Below, one piece after another: positions 1 to 7,357 of a stretch of 47,587 nt of DNA (position 1 is its first letter; the number at the start of each line of letters is the position of its first letter). The position numbers and the translations under genes were made by a program. The notes below the pieces were generated by a model. The model did no database searches. It saw only the letters and a program-made list of their open reading frames with translations, and was not told the origin of the DNA. The DNA comes from an uncultured Bacteroidales bacterium (lineage in GTDB: Bacteria > Bacteroidota > Bacteroidia > Bacteroidales > Muribaculaceae): contig CANSAP010000017.1 of assembly GCA_947644715.1 (NCBI GenBank), positions 1-47,587 of the forward strand. The letters run 5' to 3'.

Positions 1-19
1 CTTTTGTCCGCTTAGGTTG

Positions 20-106
20 CGGAAAGACAGGGATTCGAACCCTGGGTACCCGCAAAGGTACAACGGTTTTCGAGACCGCCCCGATCGACCACTCCGGCAT
101 CTTTCC
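20..106 (-). tRNA. tRNA-Ser (anticodon CGA)
   Basis: On the minus strand the sequence folds as a class II tRNA. The acceptor stem GGAAAGA pairs with TCTTTCC. The anticodon loop CTCGAAA carries CGA (reads the serine codon UCG), a long variable arm follows, and the T arm contains GGTTCGAATCC. The discriminator base is G at position 20. CCA is not fully encoded (CAA follows). A TAACTTTG -7 box lies about 20 bases upstream of the mature 5' end. Confidence 0.95.
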
Positions 107-125
107 ATTGGTTGATTCTGTTCTG

Positions 126-133
126 CAAAGTTA
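126..133 (-). promoter_or_regulatory. -7 promoter box for tRNA-Ser(CGA)
   Basis: The minus strand reads TAACTTTG, an exact match to the Bacteroidota TAnnTTTG box, followed by CAG exactly as in the promoter of the other serine tRNA at the right edge. No clear TTTG box is seen 19-20 bases upstream. Confidence 0.6.
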
Positions 134-255
134 GTGATTTTTTTGCAGATGAGGGGTATATTGTAACTTTATTTTTTGCTCTTAAAGGGGATGAATTAGT
201 AATACGCAGTTTATCAGGAATATATCTCGTTCTGTGCCTGCCGGCGAAAGATTGT

Positions 256-1212
256 CTATAAGTATTCGGGAACCGGAATGGATTCGGTTTTGGGAATGGC
301 ATCGAGACTGAAGTCTTGTAAGAGTTGCTTTGCCGACAGAGGAGTGTTATCAGGACGTATGCCTGCGATATAGGCTATCTGCCCAATTATTTCCTCGGGT
401 TGGAAATGTTGGCGCAGATGCTCCATGCTTAGTGATTGGTCTCGCTTGCTTAAGCGTCGCCCGGTTGTGTCGGAATAGAGTAGGGGCAAGTGAGCAAAAC
501 GGGGAGGAGTGAAGCCCAGGGCTCGGTATAAGAAAATCTGTTGAGCGGCTGAAAGGAGTAAGTCTGATCCACGCATAACCTCTGTCACTCCCATCAGTGC
601 ATCATCAACCACTACGGCCAATTGATATGCGAAGGCACCGTCGGCACGCCGAATAATAAAGTCACCGCATTGTGTCGCAAGATTTATCTGCTGCACGCCA
701 TAGACTGCATCGGTGAAAGTTATATCTTCGTTCGGAACGAGTATCCTCACTGAATGCGGTCGCGTGGTAGGCGCAGCCGGAAATTGTGCAGGTCGACAGG
801 TGCCGGCGTAAATAATGCGTCCATCACTTTGGTGAGGCGCCTGTGTGGCCAATATATCTGCGCGTCGGCAAAAACATGGGTAGGTGAGAGGTGCAAGTTT
901 GTTGATATAATGCTCATATATCTCAGTCCGCAAGCTTTGGCTGTATGGAGCGGCTGTACCGATGTTATCGAGACCTCCTTCATCCCATTCGAGCCCTAAC
1001 CACAGCAGGTCATCTTCGATTAGTTTAGCGTACTCCGGACGGGAGCGCTGAGTATCGAGATCCTCTATGCGCAGAAGCCATGTGCCTTTACGGGCTTTGA
1101 CGGAGAGCCAGGAAAGAAGGGCTGTATATATGTTGCCCAAGTGCATGCGTCCGGATGGCGAGGGCGCAAACCTTCCTTTTATTTTAGCTTGGGATGAACT
1201 TATTGACTGCAT
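256..1212 (-). CDS. gluQ: Glutamyl-Q tRNA(Asp) synthetase
   Basis: This is a class I tRNA-synthetase paralogue that activates glutamate and attaches it to queuosine in the anticodon of tRNA-Asp. At 318 aa it has only the catalytic domain and lacks the anticodon-binding domain of a full GltX, which fits the family. The N-terminal motif GRFAPSPSGRMHLGN carries the HIGH-like element, followed by RIEDLDTQR. A CFC pair, a Tyr and a later Cys around residues 110-135 form the expected zinc site, and RRLSKRD is the KMSKS-like loop. An in-frame upstream start at 1275 would overlap the divergent rubrerythrin gene and add a cysteine-rich leader unlike the family, so ATG 1212 is preferred. Confidence 0.92.
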   Translation of the reverse strand: MQSISSSQAKIKGRFAPSPSGRMHLGNIYTALLSWLSVKARKGTWLLRIEDLDTQRSRPEYAKLIEDDLLWLGLEWDEGGLDNIGTAAPYSQSLRTEIYEHYINKLAPLTYPCFCRRADILATQAPHQSDGRIIYAGTCRPAQFPAAPTTRPHSVRILVPNEDITFTDAVYGVQQINLATQCGDFIIRRADGAFAYQLAVVVDDALMGVTEVMRGSDLLLSAAQQIFLYRALGFTPPRFAHLPLLYSDTTGRRLSKRDQSLSMEHLRQHFQPEEIIGQIAYIAGIRPDNTPLSAKQLLQDFSLDAIPKTESIPVPEYL

Positions 1213-1266
1213 CAATGTTTTATGAGTAGAACAGTTGTAATAACGATATAAAAAACACTTAATACT

Positions 1267-1869
1267 ATGGCACAAACTAAGAGCCTTAAAGGCACTAAAA
1301 CTGAACGATTAGTCGCTGCTTCTTATATGGCAGAGACACAGGCTTTTGCCAGATACACTTTCTATGCTCAGGCAGCTGATAAGGAACGCTTGTTCCCGAT
1401 AGGCGTCATTTTCCGTGAGACTGCTCAGAATGAAATTCACCATGCCAAGGTCTTTCTTAAGATGCTTGAAGACGCAGAAATTACTGAGCCTCTTGGTATT
1501 GATGCCGGCTTCCTTGGTTCAACGGAAGACAATCTGAAGATGGCTATGAAGGAGGAAAGTGCTGACGGTTATGAATTCTATACCGCGGCTGCTCAGACTG
1601 CCCTCGAGGAGGGTTTTACAGACATTGCATCTCACTTTAAGGCTATTGCAAGCGTAGAGAAGTCACACCATGACCGCTTCGCCAGATTCTTGGGTATGCT
1701 GACCAATGGCACTCTTTGGAAGCGCGAGGAACCGGTCACTTGGAAATGCCTTGTCTGTGGCTATACCTATGTTGGCAAAGAACCCCCGGCAAAATGCCCC
1801 GGTTGTGACCATCCCACAGAGCATTACGTAGCCCTTGAAGACGGGTATGCGCCTGTCGAAGACTTCTAA
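1267..1869 (+). CDS. rbr: Rubrerythrin
   Basis: This is a cytoplasmic non-heme diiron peroxidase that reduces hydrogen peroxide in anaerobes. The 200-aa protein has an N-terminal ferritin-like four-helix domain with Glu/His motifs (ETAQNEIHHA near residues 51-60 and EKSHHDRF near 131-138). A C-terminal rubredoxin-like knuckle follows, with Cys161, Cys164, Cys177 and Cys180 in CLVC...CPGC, binding a single iron. This is the classic two-domain order and usual length. The gene is monocistronic, divergent from gluQ with a 54-base spacer, and followed by a strong terminator. Electron donors are not encoded nearby. Confidence 0.96.
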   Translation: MAQTKSLKGTKTERLVAASYMAETQAFARYTFYAQAADKERLFPIGVIFRETAQNEIHHAKVFLKMLEDAEITEPLGIDAGFLGSTEDNLKMAMKEESADGYEFYTAAAQTALEEGFTDIASHFKAIASVEKSHHDRFARFLGMLTNGTLWKREEPVTWKCLVCGYTYVGKEPPAKCPGCDHPTEHYVALEDGYAPVEDF

Positions 1870-1897
1870 AGGAATAACTTGCCGATAAACGAATTAC

Positions 1898-1932
1898 AGA
1901 GAGTGTGACGATCGTCACACTCTCTTTTCTTT
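1898..1932 (+). terminator. Rho-independent terminator after rubrerythrin
   Basis: A perfect palindrome at 1898-1925 (AGAGAGTGTGACGA and its complement) is followed by a T-rich tract. It sits 28 bases after the rubrerythrin stop. The convergent nitrilase gene ends at 1931, so the hairpin may serve both strands, though the minus side has no T tract. Confidence 0.85.
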
Positions 1933-2716
1933 ATACATCAGCGTCGCGCCAAGCGGGGAACTTTTCTCTGAAGGCTTGCAGTTTCTTGTATTCAAGCAGC
2001 GAATAAATTATGCCCGTAGAGGAATCTTCAACTCCAATGTTTTTGCCTTTGAAATCGACGGCCATACTTTCGCCACCATATTCAAAGCCGCCGGAGTCAG
2101 TCCCTTTGCAATTGACCCCGGCCACATAGGATAGATTCTCCACGGCACGGGCCTGAAGTAATAATTCCCATGCGCTTACACGTGCCTTGGGCCAGTTGGC
2201 CACAGCTATGAGCAGGTCATACTCATTTCGGCGGTTTCTGCACCAGATTGGAAAGCGAATGTCGTAGCAAACAATCATGGATATGTTCCATCCGCGGAAT
2301 CTTACACTCAAGCGCCGGTCGCCGCGAGAAAAAATCTTGTCTTCTCCGGCCATGGTGAAGAGATGGCGCTTGTCTGCAAACGTCTCTTCGCCGTTGGGCT
2401 CGATGAAGAAGGCTCTGTTACACAACAGGCCACCTGAGTCTGCTATGAAGGAGCCGGCAATGGCTACACCATAAGACTTAGCGAGGGCTTTAATGGTATC
2501 GATTGTCTTGCCTGTGTTGCGTTCGGCCAAGTTTCTGACCTGCTCTTTGTCGGATGTCGTTATGAAACCGGTGGAGAATGTCTCCGGCAGAATCAGCAAA
2601 TCCGTTTCGGGGTGGAGCTTGTTCATGACCCCGATAAGTGTATCAATATTAAATGCCTTGTCTCCCCAATGAATTTCTTGGGGAAACAGGGCTATTTTCA
2701 AATCTTTGGTTGTCAT
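1931..2716 (-). CDS. Nitrilase-superfamily amidohydrolase (YafV / omega-amidase type)
   Basis: This is a 261-aa carbon-nitrogen hydrolase of the nitrilase superfamily. The catalytic Glu-Lys-Cys triad is visible as E45 (LILPETFSTGF), K116 (FADKRHLF) and C150 (MIVCYDIRFP). The YDIRFP context and length match the YafV/omega-amidase branch, which hydrolyses alpha-ketoglutaramate and alpha-ketosuccinamate; the exact substrate is inferred. There is no signal peptide, so it is likely cytoplasmic. It is the last gene of a minus-strand group behind the acyltransferase, from which a 12-bp palindrome at 2733-2757 separates it. Confidence 0.88.
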   Translation of the reverse strand: MTTKDLKIALFPQEIHWGDKAFNIDTLIGVMNKLHPETDLLILPETFSTGFITTSDKEQVRNLAERNTGKTIDTIKALAKSYGVAIAGSFIADSGGLLCNRAFFIEPNGEETFADKRHLFTMAGEDKIFSRGDRRLSVRFRGWNISMIVCYDIRFPIWCRNRRNEYDLLIAVANWPKARVSAWELLLQARAVENLSYVAGVNCKGTDSGGFEYGGESMAVDFKGKNIGVEDSSTGIIYSLLEYKKLQAFREKFPAWRDADV

Positions 2717-2732
2717 TCAGAAAGGACTAAGC

Positions 2733-2757
2733 CAGTGAAGTCATCATGACTTCACTG
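2733..2757. terminator. Palindromic hairpin between acyltransferase and amidase genes
   Basis: Two perfect 12-base arms, CAGTGAAGTCAT and its complement, are separated by a single C. On the plus strand it is followed by TTTT; on the minus strand, which carries the flanking genes, there is no T tract. It could weaken read-through or protect mRNA ends. Which role applies cannot be seen from the sequence. Confidence 0.45.
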
Positions 2758-2784
2758 TTTTAAGTTGAAAAGATTAGAGTGTGT

Positions 2785-3333
2785 CTAAAGAATAAATTTC
2801 TCTGGATAACGGGCACAATTCCCATATGTTCGATAGTATTGCTGCACATGTTCCAGATCAGCGGGAATATCTCCTGTGGGTAGGAATTCGTCTTTTATCA
2901 CTATGCGCTTGCGAATGTAATCAATGATTCCAAGCTGAATCGGGACTCCGGCACCATGGGCAATGCGTAGAAATCCGGTGTGCCAGGTAGTTCTCCCGGA
3001 GCGTGTCCCCTCGGGCGTGACGGCGAGATTCATGTAAGAGCGTCGGTGGAAATCTTCCACTAAACTGGTGGTCAAATCCGAACTGTGCTTCCGAGAAACA
3101 GGGATACCGCCTAATGTGCTGAACAGATACTTGAGCGGGAAGAAGAACCAACTCTCTTTCATCAGGAAATTGGCCTCTCTTCCGAGGGATTTGTAAGCGA
3201 GCAGCCCAAGCAAGAAGTCGCGATTGGAGGTGTGGGGCGCCACGCATATTACGCATTTGTCCCGACGGGGCGCAGATATGTCTACACTCCATCCCATGAG
3301 TTTTAGCAAGCGCCCACACATGTTCATGCTCAA
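2785..3333 (-). CDS. PlsC-like lysophospholipid acyltransferase family protein
   Basis: This 182-aa glycerolipid acyltransferase-fold protein has the HX4D catalytic motif at H34-D39 (HTSNRD) and the acyl-acceptor phosphate-binding motif PEGTRS around residue 125. It is shorter than typical PlsC (about 240 aa) and has no clear N-terminal membrane anchor, like the short Bacteroidota acyltransferases annotated as 1-acylglycerol-3-phosphate acyltransferase relatives. The donor and acceptor lipid are unknown. It starts 6 bases after the stop of the upstream small protein, so the two are probably co-transcribed. A TAGAGTGTGTCTAAA element overlaps its stop codon. Confidence 0.85.
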   Translation of the reverse strand: MSMNMCGRLLKLMGWSVDISAPRRDKCVICVAPHTSNRDFLLGLLAYKSLGREANFLMKESWFFFPLKYLFSTLGGIPVSRKHSSDLTTSLVEDFHRRSYMNLAVTPEGTRSGRTTWHTGFLRIAHGAGVPIQLGIIDYIRKRIVIKDEFLPTGDIPADLEHVQQYYRTYGNCARYPEKFIL

Positions 3334-3339
3334 TTCTCC

Positions 3340-3690
3340 TTACGCCTTCTGAGCCTCTTTGACCGCAGCCGGCACAGCTGAGTTAAACTTCTTTACCGCA
3401 TCATTCACAGCTGCAGCAAACTCCTTATTGATGGTGCGATACATGTTGTGGAAGAAGCTGTCCTTGGCCTTCAGATAGTCATGCTGATTATCGAAGGCAC
3501 GACGTGTCTTGTCGAACTTAACATTGCTCTTCATGATGGCGGTGGCACCGGCCTTGAGCACCTCGATTACTGCCTGCTCGATAAGATCCTTATTCGCATC
3601 CTTCACAGAGTAGCATGCATAGGTCATGTCGGAGATGATATTATCGGATACTGTGTTGATGTACTTCTTAAATTCACGTTTGTTAGCCAT
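3340..3690 (-). CDS. Small conserved helical protein of unknown function
   Basis: This 116-aa protein is rich in Lys, Ala and Asn, with no signal peptide, membrane segment or catalytic motif that I recognise. It looks alpha-helical, and the C-terminal third (FAAAVNDAVKKFNSAVPAAVKEAQKA) is amphipathic. It has its own good promoter (TTTG, 20 bases, TATCTTAG) 34 bases upstream and is followed after 6 bases by the acyltransferase gene. It is insulated from the upstream TPR gene by a strong terminator. I expect close homologues in other Bacteroidales but assign no function. Confidence 0.75.
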   Translation of the reverse strand: MANKREFKKYINTVSDNIISDMTYACYSVKDANKDLIEQAVIEVLKAGATAIMKSNVKFDKTRRAFDNQHDYLKAKDSFFHNMYRTINKEFAAAVNDAVKKFNSAVPAAVKEAQKA

Positions 3691-3724
3691 GATTTTTTGT
3701 TTTATGGGGTTATATAATTTTCCG

Positions 3725-3756
3725 CTAAGATAATACTTTTTTGCGGCTCCTGCAAA
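3725..3756 (-). promoter_or_regulatory. Promoter for the 3690 small protein/acyltransferase unit
   Basis: The minus strand reads TTTG (3756-3753), a 20-base spacer, then TATCTTAG (3732-3725), 7 of 8 to TAnnTTTG counting the two free positions. It lies between the upstream terminator and the ATG at 3690, giving a leader of about 28 bases. Confidence 0.6.
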
Positions 3757-3842
3757 TCATTTTTACGGCGATGCCGGGAGCTGCGTTCAGGTTTTATCTC
3801 AGGCTCTGTTTATTAAACAAATTTGAGCAATAAAGTGTTGAG

Positions 3843-3889
3843 AAAAAATCCGGCGAGGCATTCCTTTTATCCGTCGGAATGCCTCGCCG
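3843..3889 (-). terminator. Rho-independent terminator after the TPR gene
   Basis: A perfect 14-bp stem (CGGCGAGGCATTCC at 3851-3864 with its complement at 3876-3889) has an 11-base loop. On the minus strand it is followed by TTTTTT (3848-3843). It ends the transcript of the TPR gene whose stop lies at 3914. Confidence 0.9.
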
Positions 3890-3913
3890 ATATTTTACAG
3901 GAGATTGAAATGC

Positions 3914-5653
3914 TTATTTTGCAATCTTAGCGAGAATGTCATTGATCTGAGCATCATCAGGGTTCAATGCCTGATACTTCTTCAGCATAGAAGTAGCTGC
4001 TGCATAATCCTTAAGATTGTAGGCCGAAATACCGGCGAAGCGATACATTGCCATAGCGTCTTTCGCATTGTTGTTAACAACGCCTGCATCTTCCATAAGC
4101 TTGAGGGCCTGTAGATACTCAGCGGCTGCGGCTGCATCCTGCTTGCTTATCTGAGCAATATCACCGAGACGCTTGTGCACCAGATACTTGTACTGTGCTG
4201 CCAGCTTGGGTTCAGCTTTGATTGCAGCCTCTTTACTCATTTCAAAGTATTTTCCCTGCACGTTGGGGTCTTCGGCTTCCTGACCGGCAACCACCGCATA
4301 CTGAGAGAGTGTCCAAAGATCAGTGCCGGACACGCCATCCTTGTCATTTTCCTTCTTGGAGGCATAGGCGGAAAGCATATCGGCAGCCTCTGCGTAACGA
4401 TCCAGAGAAGCAAGTGCGGAGGCTGACTCCTTGAGCATGTCGAGGTTATCGGGATAGTTATTGAGGCCAAGGCGCAATACAGCGATAGCTTCATCAGTCT
4501 TGCCGGCCTTATTCATGTCGCGGGCTATCATGGGATAAACGCCGTAAGGGAGTTTGGACTTTGATGTCTTCTCGGCGGCGAGCAACTTATCGGCCAGTGT
4601 CAGCACGTCGGGGTGGTTCAGTTCATGGGCAAATACGTAGTTCCAGGTGCGGGCGCTGAAATGGTCGGGAGCGCCGGCAAGAATTGCTGCTGACTGATCA
4701 TATCCGGCCTGATTATCTTTGGCGAAGTAGAGAAGCTGAAGATAGCGGTTCTCGTCACTCAGGAAGTGGTTGGGGTTCTTGATGAGTTTTGCGTACTCAG
4801 CTGTAGCCTGAGCTACCTGTCCATCTTTGTACAGAGCCTCGGCGAGCTCACGCTGACCGAGAGCGGAAGAGGGGGACTGAGCGAGCAATTCTTTGAGCTT
4901 GGCGATTGAGTAGCTGCGGTTGATGTCAAAATATGTGTCAGCATATTTTACGTAGGCAGCACCGTCAGCAGGGTCAACCTTAATGGCACTCTCGTATTCA
5001 TTGCAGGCATCGCCGACAAGCTTTCTGTCAGCACCGGCAGTGGCAAAAGTCATGTCGCCAAGCAGGATGTAGTAATCCTGGTCATTGGGCTGGAAGTCGG
5101 CCTTACCGGGAGCAGCAGTCATGCGCTTGTACATCAGCTTCTCTGCAGAGGCAAGAGCTTTGTCAATCTGCTTCTGATAGAATGCGGGGTTACCGCTGAT
5201 GCGACCGGCATTATAATATGCACGCGCAATAGCGGCATATACACCGGCATCCTTCTTTGCATTCTTCTCTGCTTTCTTAAAATTGTCTTCGGCTTCCTTG
5301 AGGTTGTTCTTCAACAGGGCAACCTGACCAAGACCTGCATAGTTGAATGCATAATCGGGGTTAGCCTGCACACCACGAGTGAAGTAATCAGCTGCCGCGG
5401 CCAGTTCCTTCTGTGCCTCAGCAGTGTTATTGCGCTGCAAGTCGTAGGCATAATAGTCAACTTGGATCAGGCCGAGGTAATAATAGGATGCAGCTTTGTC
5501 AGTATCAGCATTGCCAAGATTCTTTTCCAGCAATTCCTGAGCGAGTTCTATGCGTCCCGCCTTGTAATACTCCACACCATCGGTATAGCCTTGCGCCATA
5601 GCGGAGAAGGCAAAGCCGGCAAGTGCGAGTGCCATTAGAGATTTGAACTTCAT
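3914..5653 (-). CDS. Secreted tetratricopeptide-repeat protein
   Basis: This 579-aa protein has a signal peptide (hydrophobic LMALALAGFAFSAMAQG, with cleavage likely after AMA) followed almost entirely by helical TPR-like repeats. Examples are YYYLGLIQVDYYAYD, FNYAGLGQVALLKNNLKEAEDNF, YILLGDMTFATAG, and the C-terminal YRFAGISAYNLKDYAAATSML with the repeat ending ALNPDDAQINDILAKI. It is probably a periplasmic or outer-membrane-facing scaffold. It follows a PstS-like lipoprotein on the same strand. I recall this lipoprotein-TPR pairing near TonB/ExbB genes in other Bacteroidales, but no TonB or ExbB is present here. The partner and role are unknown. Confidence 0.88.
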   Translation of the reverse strand: MKFKSLMALALAGFAFSAMAQGYTDGVEYYKAGRIELAQELLEKNLGNADTDKAASYYYLGLIQVDYYAYDLQRNNTAEAQKELAAAADYFTRGVQANPDYAFNYAGLGQVALLKNNLKEAEDNFKKAEKNAKKDAGVYAAIARAYYNAGRISGNPAFYQKQIDKALASAEKLMYKRMTAAPGKADFQPNDQDYYILLGDMTFATAGADRKLVGDACNEYESAIKVDPADGAAYVKYADTYFDINRSYSIAKLKELLAQSPSSALGQRELAEALYKDGQVAQATAEYAKLIKNPNHFLSDENRYLQLLYFAKDNQAGYDQSAAILAGAPDHFSARTWNYVFAHELNHPDVLTLADKLLAAEKTSKSKLPYGVYPMIARDMNKAGKTDEAIAVLRLGLNNYPDNLDMLKESASALASLDRYAEAADMLSAYASKKENDKDGVSGTDLWTLSQYAVVAGQEAEDPNVQGKYFEMSKEAAIKAEPKLAAQYKYLVHKRLGDIAQISKQDAAAAAEYLQALKLMEDAGVVNNNAKDAMAMYRFAGISAYNLKDYAAATSMLKKYQALNPDDAQINDILAKIAK

Positions 5654-5711
5654 TACGAAATGTATTATGGGTTTAATATTCTTTGTACTATATTATATTG
5701 ATAACGCAAAG

Positions 5712-5751
5712 GTGGCATGGTTTATTTTTCGTCGGAAAAATATCATGCCAC
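5712..5751 (-). promoter_or_regulatory. Composite intercistronic hairpin between PstS-like and TPR genes
   Basis: The outer arms GTGGCATG (5712-5719) and CATGCCAC (5744-5751) enclose an inner ATTTTTC/GAAAAAT stem (5724-5730 with 5735-5741) and a GTCG tetraloop. On the minus strand CTTTGCG follows, a poor T tract. It may be a partial terminator or mRNA stabiliser that sets the ratio of the two proteins. Confidence 0.5.
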
Positions 5752-5767
5752 TATCTTGTGGTAAGTT

Positions 5768-6760
5768 TCAATCAAGTTCAACCACGCGAGCGTGATAGTG
5801 ATAGGGGAGTACTCCGGTTTGCACCAAAATCTTTTGTCCGATGAAGCCGGTTACGAAGCTGAAGAATGATTGACCAACGGATTTACTGCCGGCGGTGGTG
5901 GCCATCCAAAGGGTGCGAACCAAGGGGTATTCACCGGTGTAAATATATGCCTGATAGGGAGCGTAACCAACTGGAGAGTCATCCTTGCGCACCTTCAACA
6001 CGCGCACACGGTCAGTGAAATCAACTGCCGTGACTTCATCTTCATTCTCAAGATTCTTGATTCTTGTGGAATCCACTTTCTGAGTACTGATGCGCTCAAG
6101 GTGTTCACCAAGCCAGCTTACGCTGACGAAACCGATTGCGTACTTATCCTGCTCCACGACCTTTATTACGTCGGCATTGCTTTTCTGGGCGTATGTATTC
6201 TTGGGGAAGGGAGTGTCGCCGGGCAAAAACTTGTCGCGGATAAAGTTGACATTCGCCGAGCCTTCATGGTCAAACACAATTTTAATGGCAGTCGTGTCAG
6301 CCCAGGCAAGTTGAGTCCATCGATTAATTTTGCCGTTAAAAATCTCCTTGATTTCCTGCACGGAAAGGGTGTTCACCGGATTCTCCTTATTAATAATAAG
6401 CGCTACTGCGTCAACAGCAATCTCCTGCTGTCGGGCAATCTTGCCACGCTCTTTCTTCAGATAATCAAGTTGGGTTTGGTTGAGTTTTCTGCTGATTACT
6501 ATGACGTTGCAGGAGTCAGCAAGCAGTCCGTTAATAGCATCGTTTTCACTCATGTATTTTGAGAGTACATACGCTTTGGGATATTGATACTCAAAGACAT
6601 CAATTTCCTGCTCCATAAAGCTTTTGCAGCCTTCATCGGCATACATAACAGTGCTGCCCTCATCGTAGCGCTTTGTAGTGTTACCCGACCCGCAGGAGAT
6701 GAGGCCGCAACAGAGAGCTGCAACGAGAGCAGACAATGTGTAGAGATATTTGATTTTCAT
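5768..6760 (-). CDS. PstS-like substrate-binding lipoprotein
   Basis: This 330-aa periplasmic-binding-protein-like protein has a lipoprotein signal peptide ending in GLISC at Cys23, so it is probably membrane-anchored on the periplasmic side. The body has PstS-family character: IVISRKLNQTQ, VDAVALIINKENPVNTLSVQEIKEIFNGKINRWTQL and a GSANVNFIRDKF segment with the serine environment that binds a tetrahedral oxyanion. There is no PstC, PstA, PstB or PhoU gene beside it, so it need not serve a phosphate ABC transporter. It follows a 74-aa membrane protein and precedes the TPR gene. Confidence 0.86.
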   Translation of the reverse strand: MKIKYLYTLSALVAALCCGLISCGSGNTTKRYDEGSTVMYADEGCKSFMEQEIDVFEYQYPKAYVLSKYMSENDAINGLLADSCNVIVISRKLNQTQLDYLKKERGKIARQQEIAVDAVALIINKENPVNTLSVQEIKEIFNGKINRWTQLAWADTTAIKIVFDHEGSANVNFIRDKFLPGDTPFPKNTYAQKSNADVIKVVEQDKYAIGFVSVSWLGEHLERISTQKVDSTRIKNLENEDEVTAVDFTDRVRVLKVRKDDSPVGYAPYQAYIYTGEYPLVRTLWMATTAGSKSVGQSFFSFVTGFIGQKILVQTGVLPYHYHARVVELD

Positions 6761-6811
6761 GCGAGTTATGTTCTTGACATTACTGATTCAAGGTGAAAAA
6801 TCCGAATCCTA

Positions 6812-7036
6812 TCAGGGCATTCCCTTCTTAAGACGATAGGCTCGCCAAAGGCCATAAACAATCAGGAGGATGCCCAAGGCGAGGGAGATGCCGGGATTGC
6901 CGAAACCAAGCATGTCGTTAGCAACGTTGCAGATACAAAGAATGCCGATGCCAACATATATAATCACCATAAAGATGCCAAAAATCAGGCGGCCTTTTCC
7001 GGGGGTCGGATTGGCGGAGTTGTTATTTGCGCTCAT
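6812..7036 (-). CDS. Small two-helix membrane protein
   Basis: This 74-aa protein has a hydrophilic, proline-containing N-terminus, then two hydrophobic helices (about residues 17-38 and 49-65) and a basic tail RAYRLKKGMP. No family is recognised. It is the first gene of the minus-strand group leading to the PstS-like lipoprotein (51-base gap) and the TPR protein, so a role in the same envelope complex is an inference. Its leader contains AAACAACTAA repeats just before the ATG, typical of A-rich Bacteroidota initiation regions. Confidence 0.7.
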   Translation of the reverse strand: MSANNNSANPTPGKGRLIFGIFMVIIYVGIGILCICNVANDMLGFGNPGISLALGILLIVYGLWRAYRLKKGMP

Positions 7037-7357
7037 AGTTTTAGTTGTTTTTAGTTGTTTTTAATTTCTTAACAACCAAGAGAGACTGTTCGTTCACTGC
7101 TGGAGGGAGATTTCGAGCGTAAAATTAACAAAAAAAGCCGTGCGCCGCAGCATTTTAACGAATGTTTTTTAACATATAGCCCTATTTTGAACGCAACCAA
7201 AGCCATCATTAATTGTTTAGGTGCTGTGTATCAAGAGTTTATACTAAATTCAGATTCCGGAGAAACAATATTTGTACTGGTACTTAAAGATTTTTGTGGA
7301 AATTCTTGGAAATATAAAATACAGTGCTTACCTTTGCATGATTAAAATGCTAACTAT
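7037..7357. other. Divergent intergenic region (321 bases)
   Basis: This is an AT-rich spacer between the minus-strand membrane-protein gene and the plus-strand S24 regulator. It holds two exact tandem copies of TTAGTTGTTT (7041-7060), a TAATTTTA -7-like box on the minus strand (7127-7120), a GC-rich patch followed on the minus strand by seven T (about 7131-7153) that could be a weak attenuator, and the promoter of the regulator at 7306-7336. No further gene is seen. Confidence 0.6.
7302..7336 (+). promoter_or_regulatory. Promoter of the S24 regulator
   Basis: ATTCTTGG (7302-7309), a 19-base spacer, then TACCTTTG (7329-7336), an exact TAnnTTTG match. The predicted start is about 15 bases before the ATG at 7358. 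The same ATTCTTGG box at the same spacing occurs before the alpha/beta hydrolase and the sigma factor genes. Confidence 0.7.

Noticed and set aside
12..302. Open frame on the minus strand over the left tRNA
   Set aside because: It runs straight through the complete tRNA-Ser gene and has no recognisable protein features.
7041..7060. Tandem TTAGTTGTTT as a possible CRISPR-like or phase-variation repeat
   Set aside because: Only two short copies without spacers, in an A-rich leader; replication slippage or initiation context explains it.
7131..7153. GC-rich patch plus T7 on the minus strand as a terminator
   Set aside because: Only a 4-bp stem can be drawn; there is no upstream gene on that strand whose transcript would need it.
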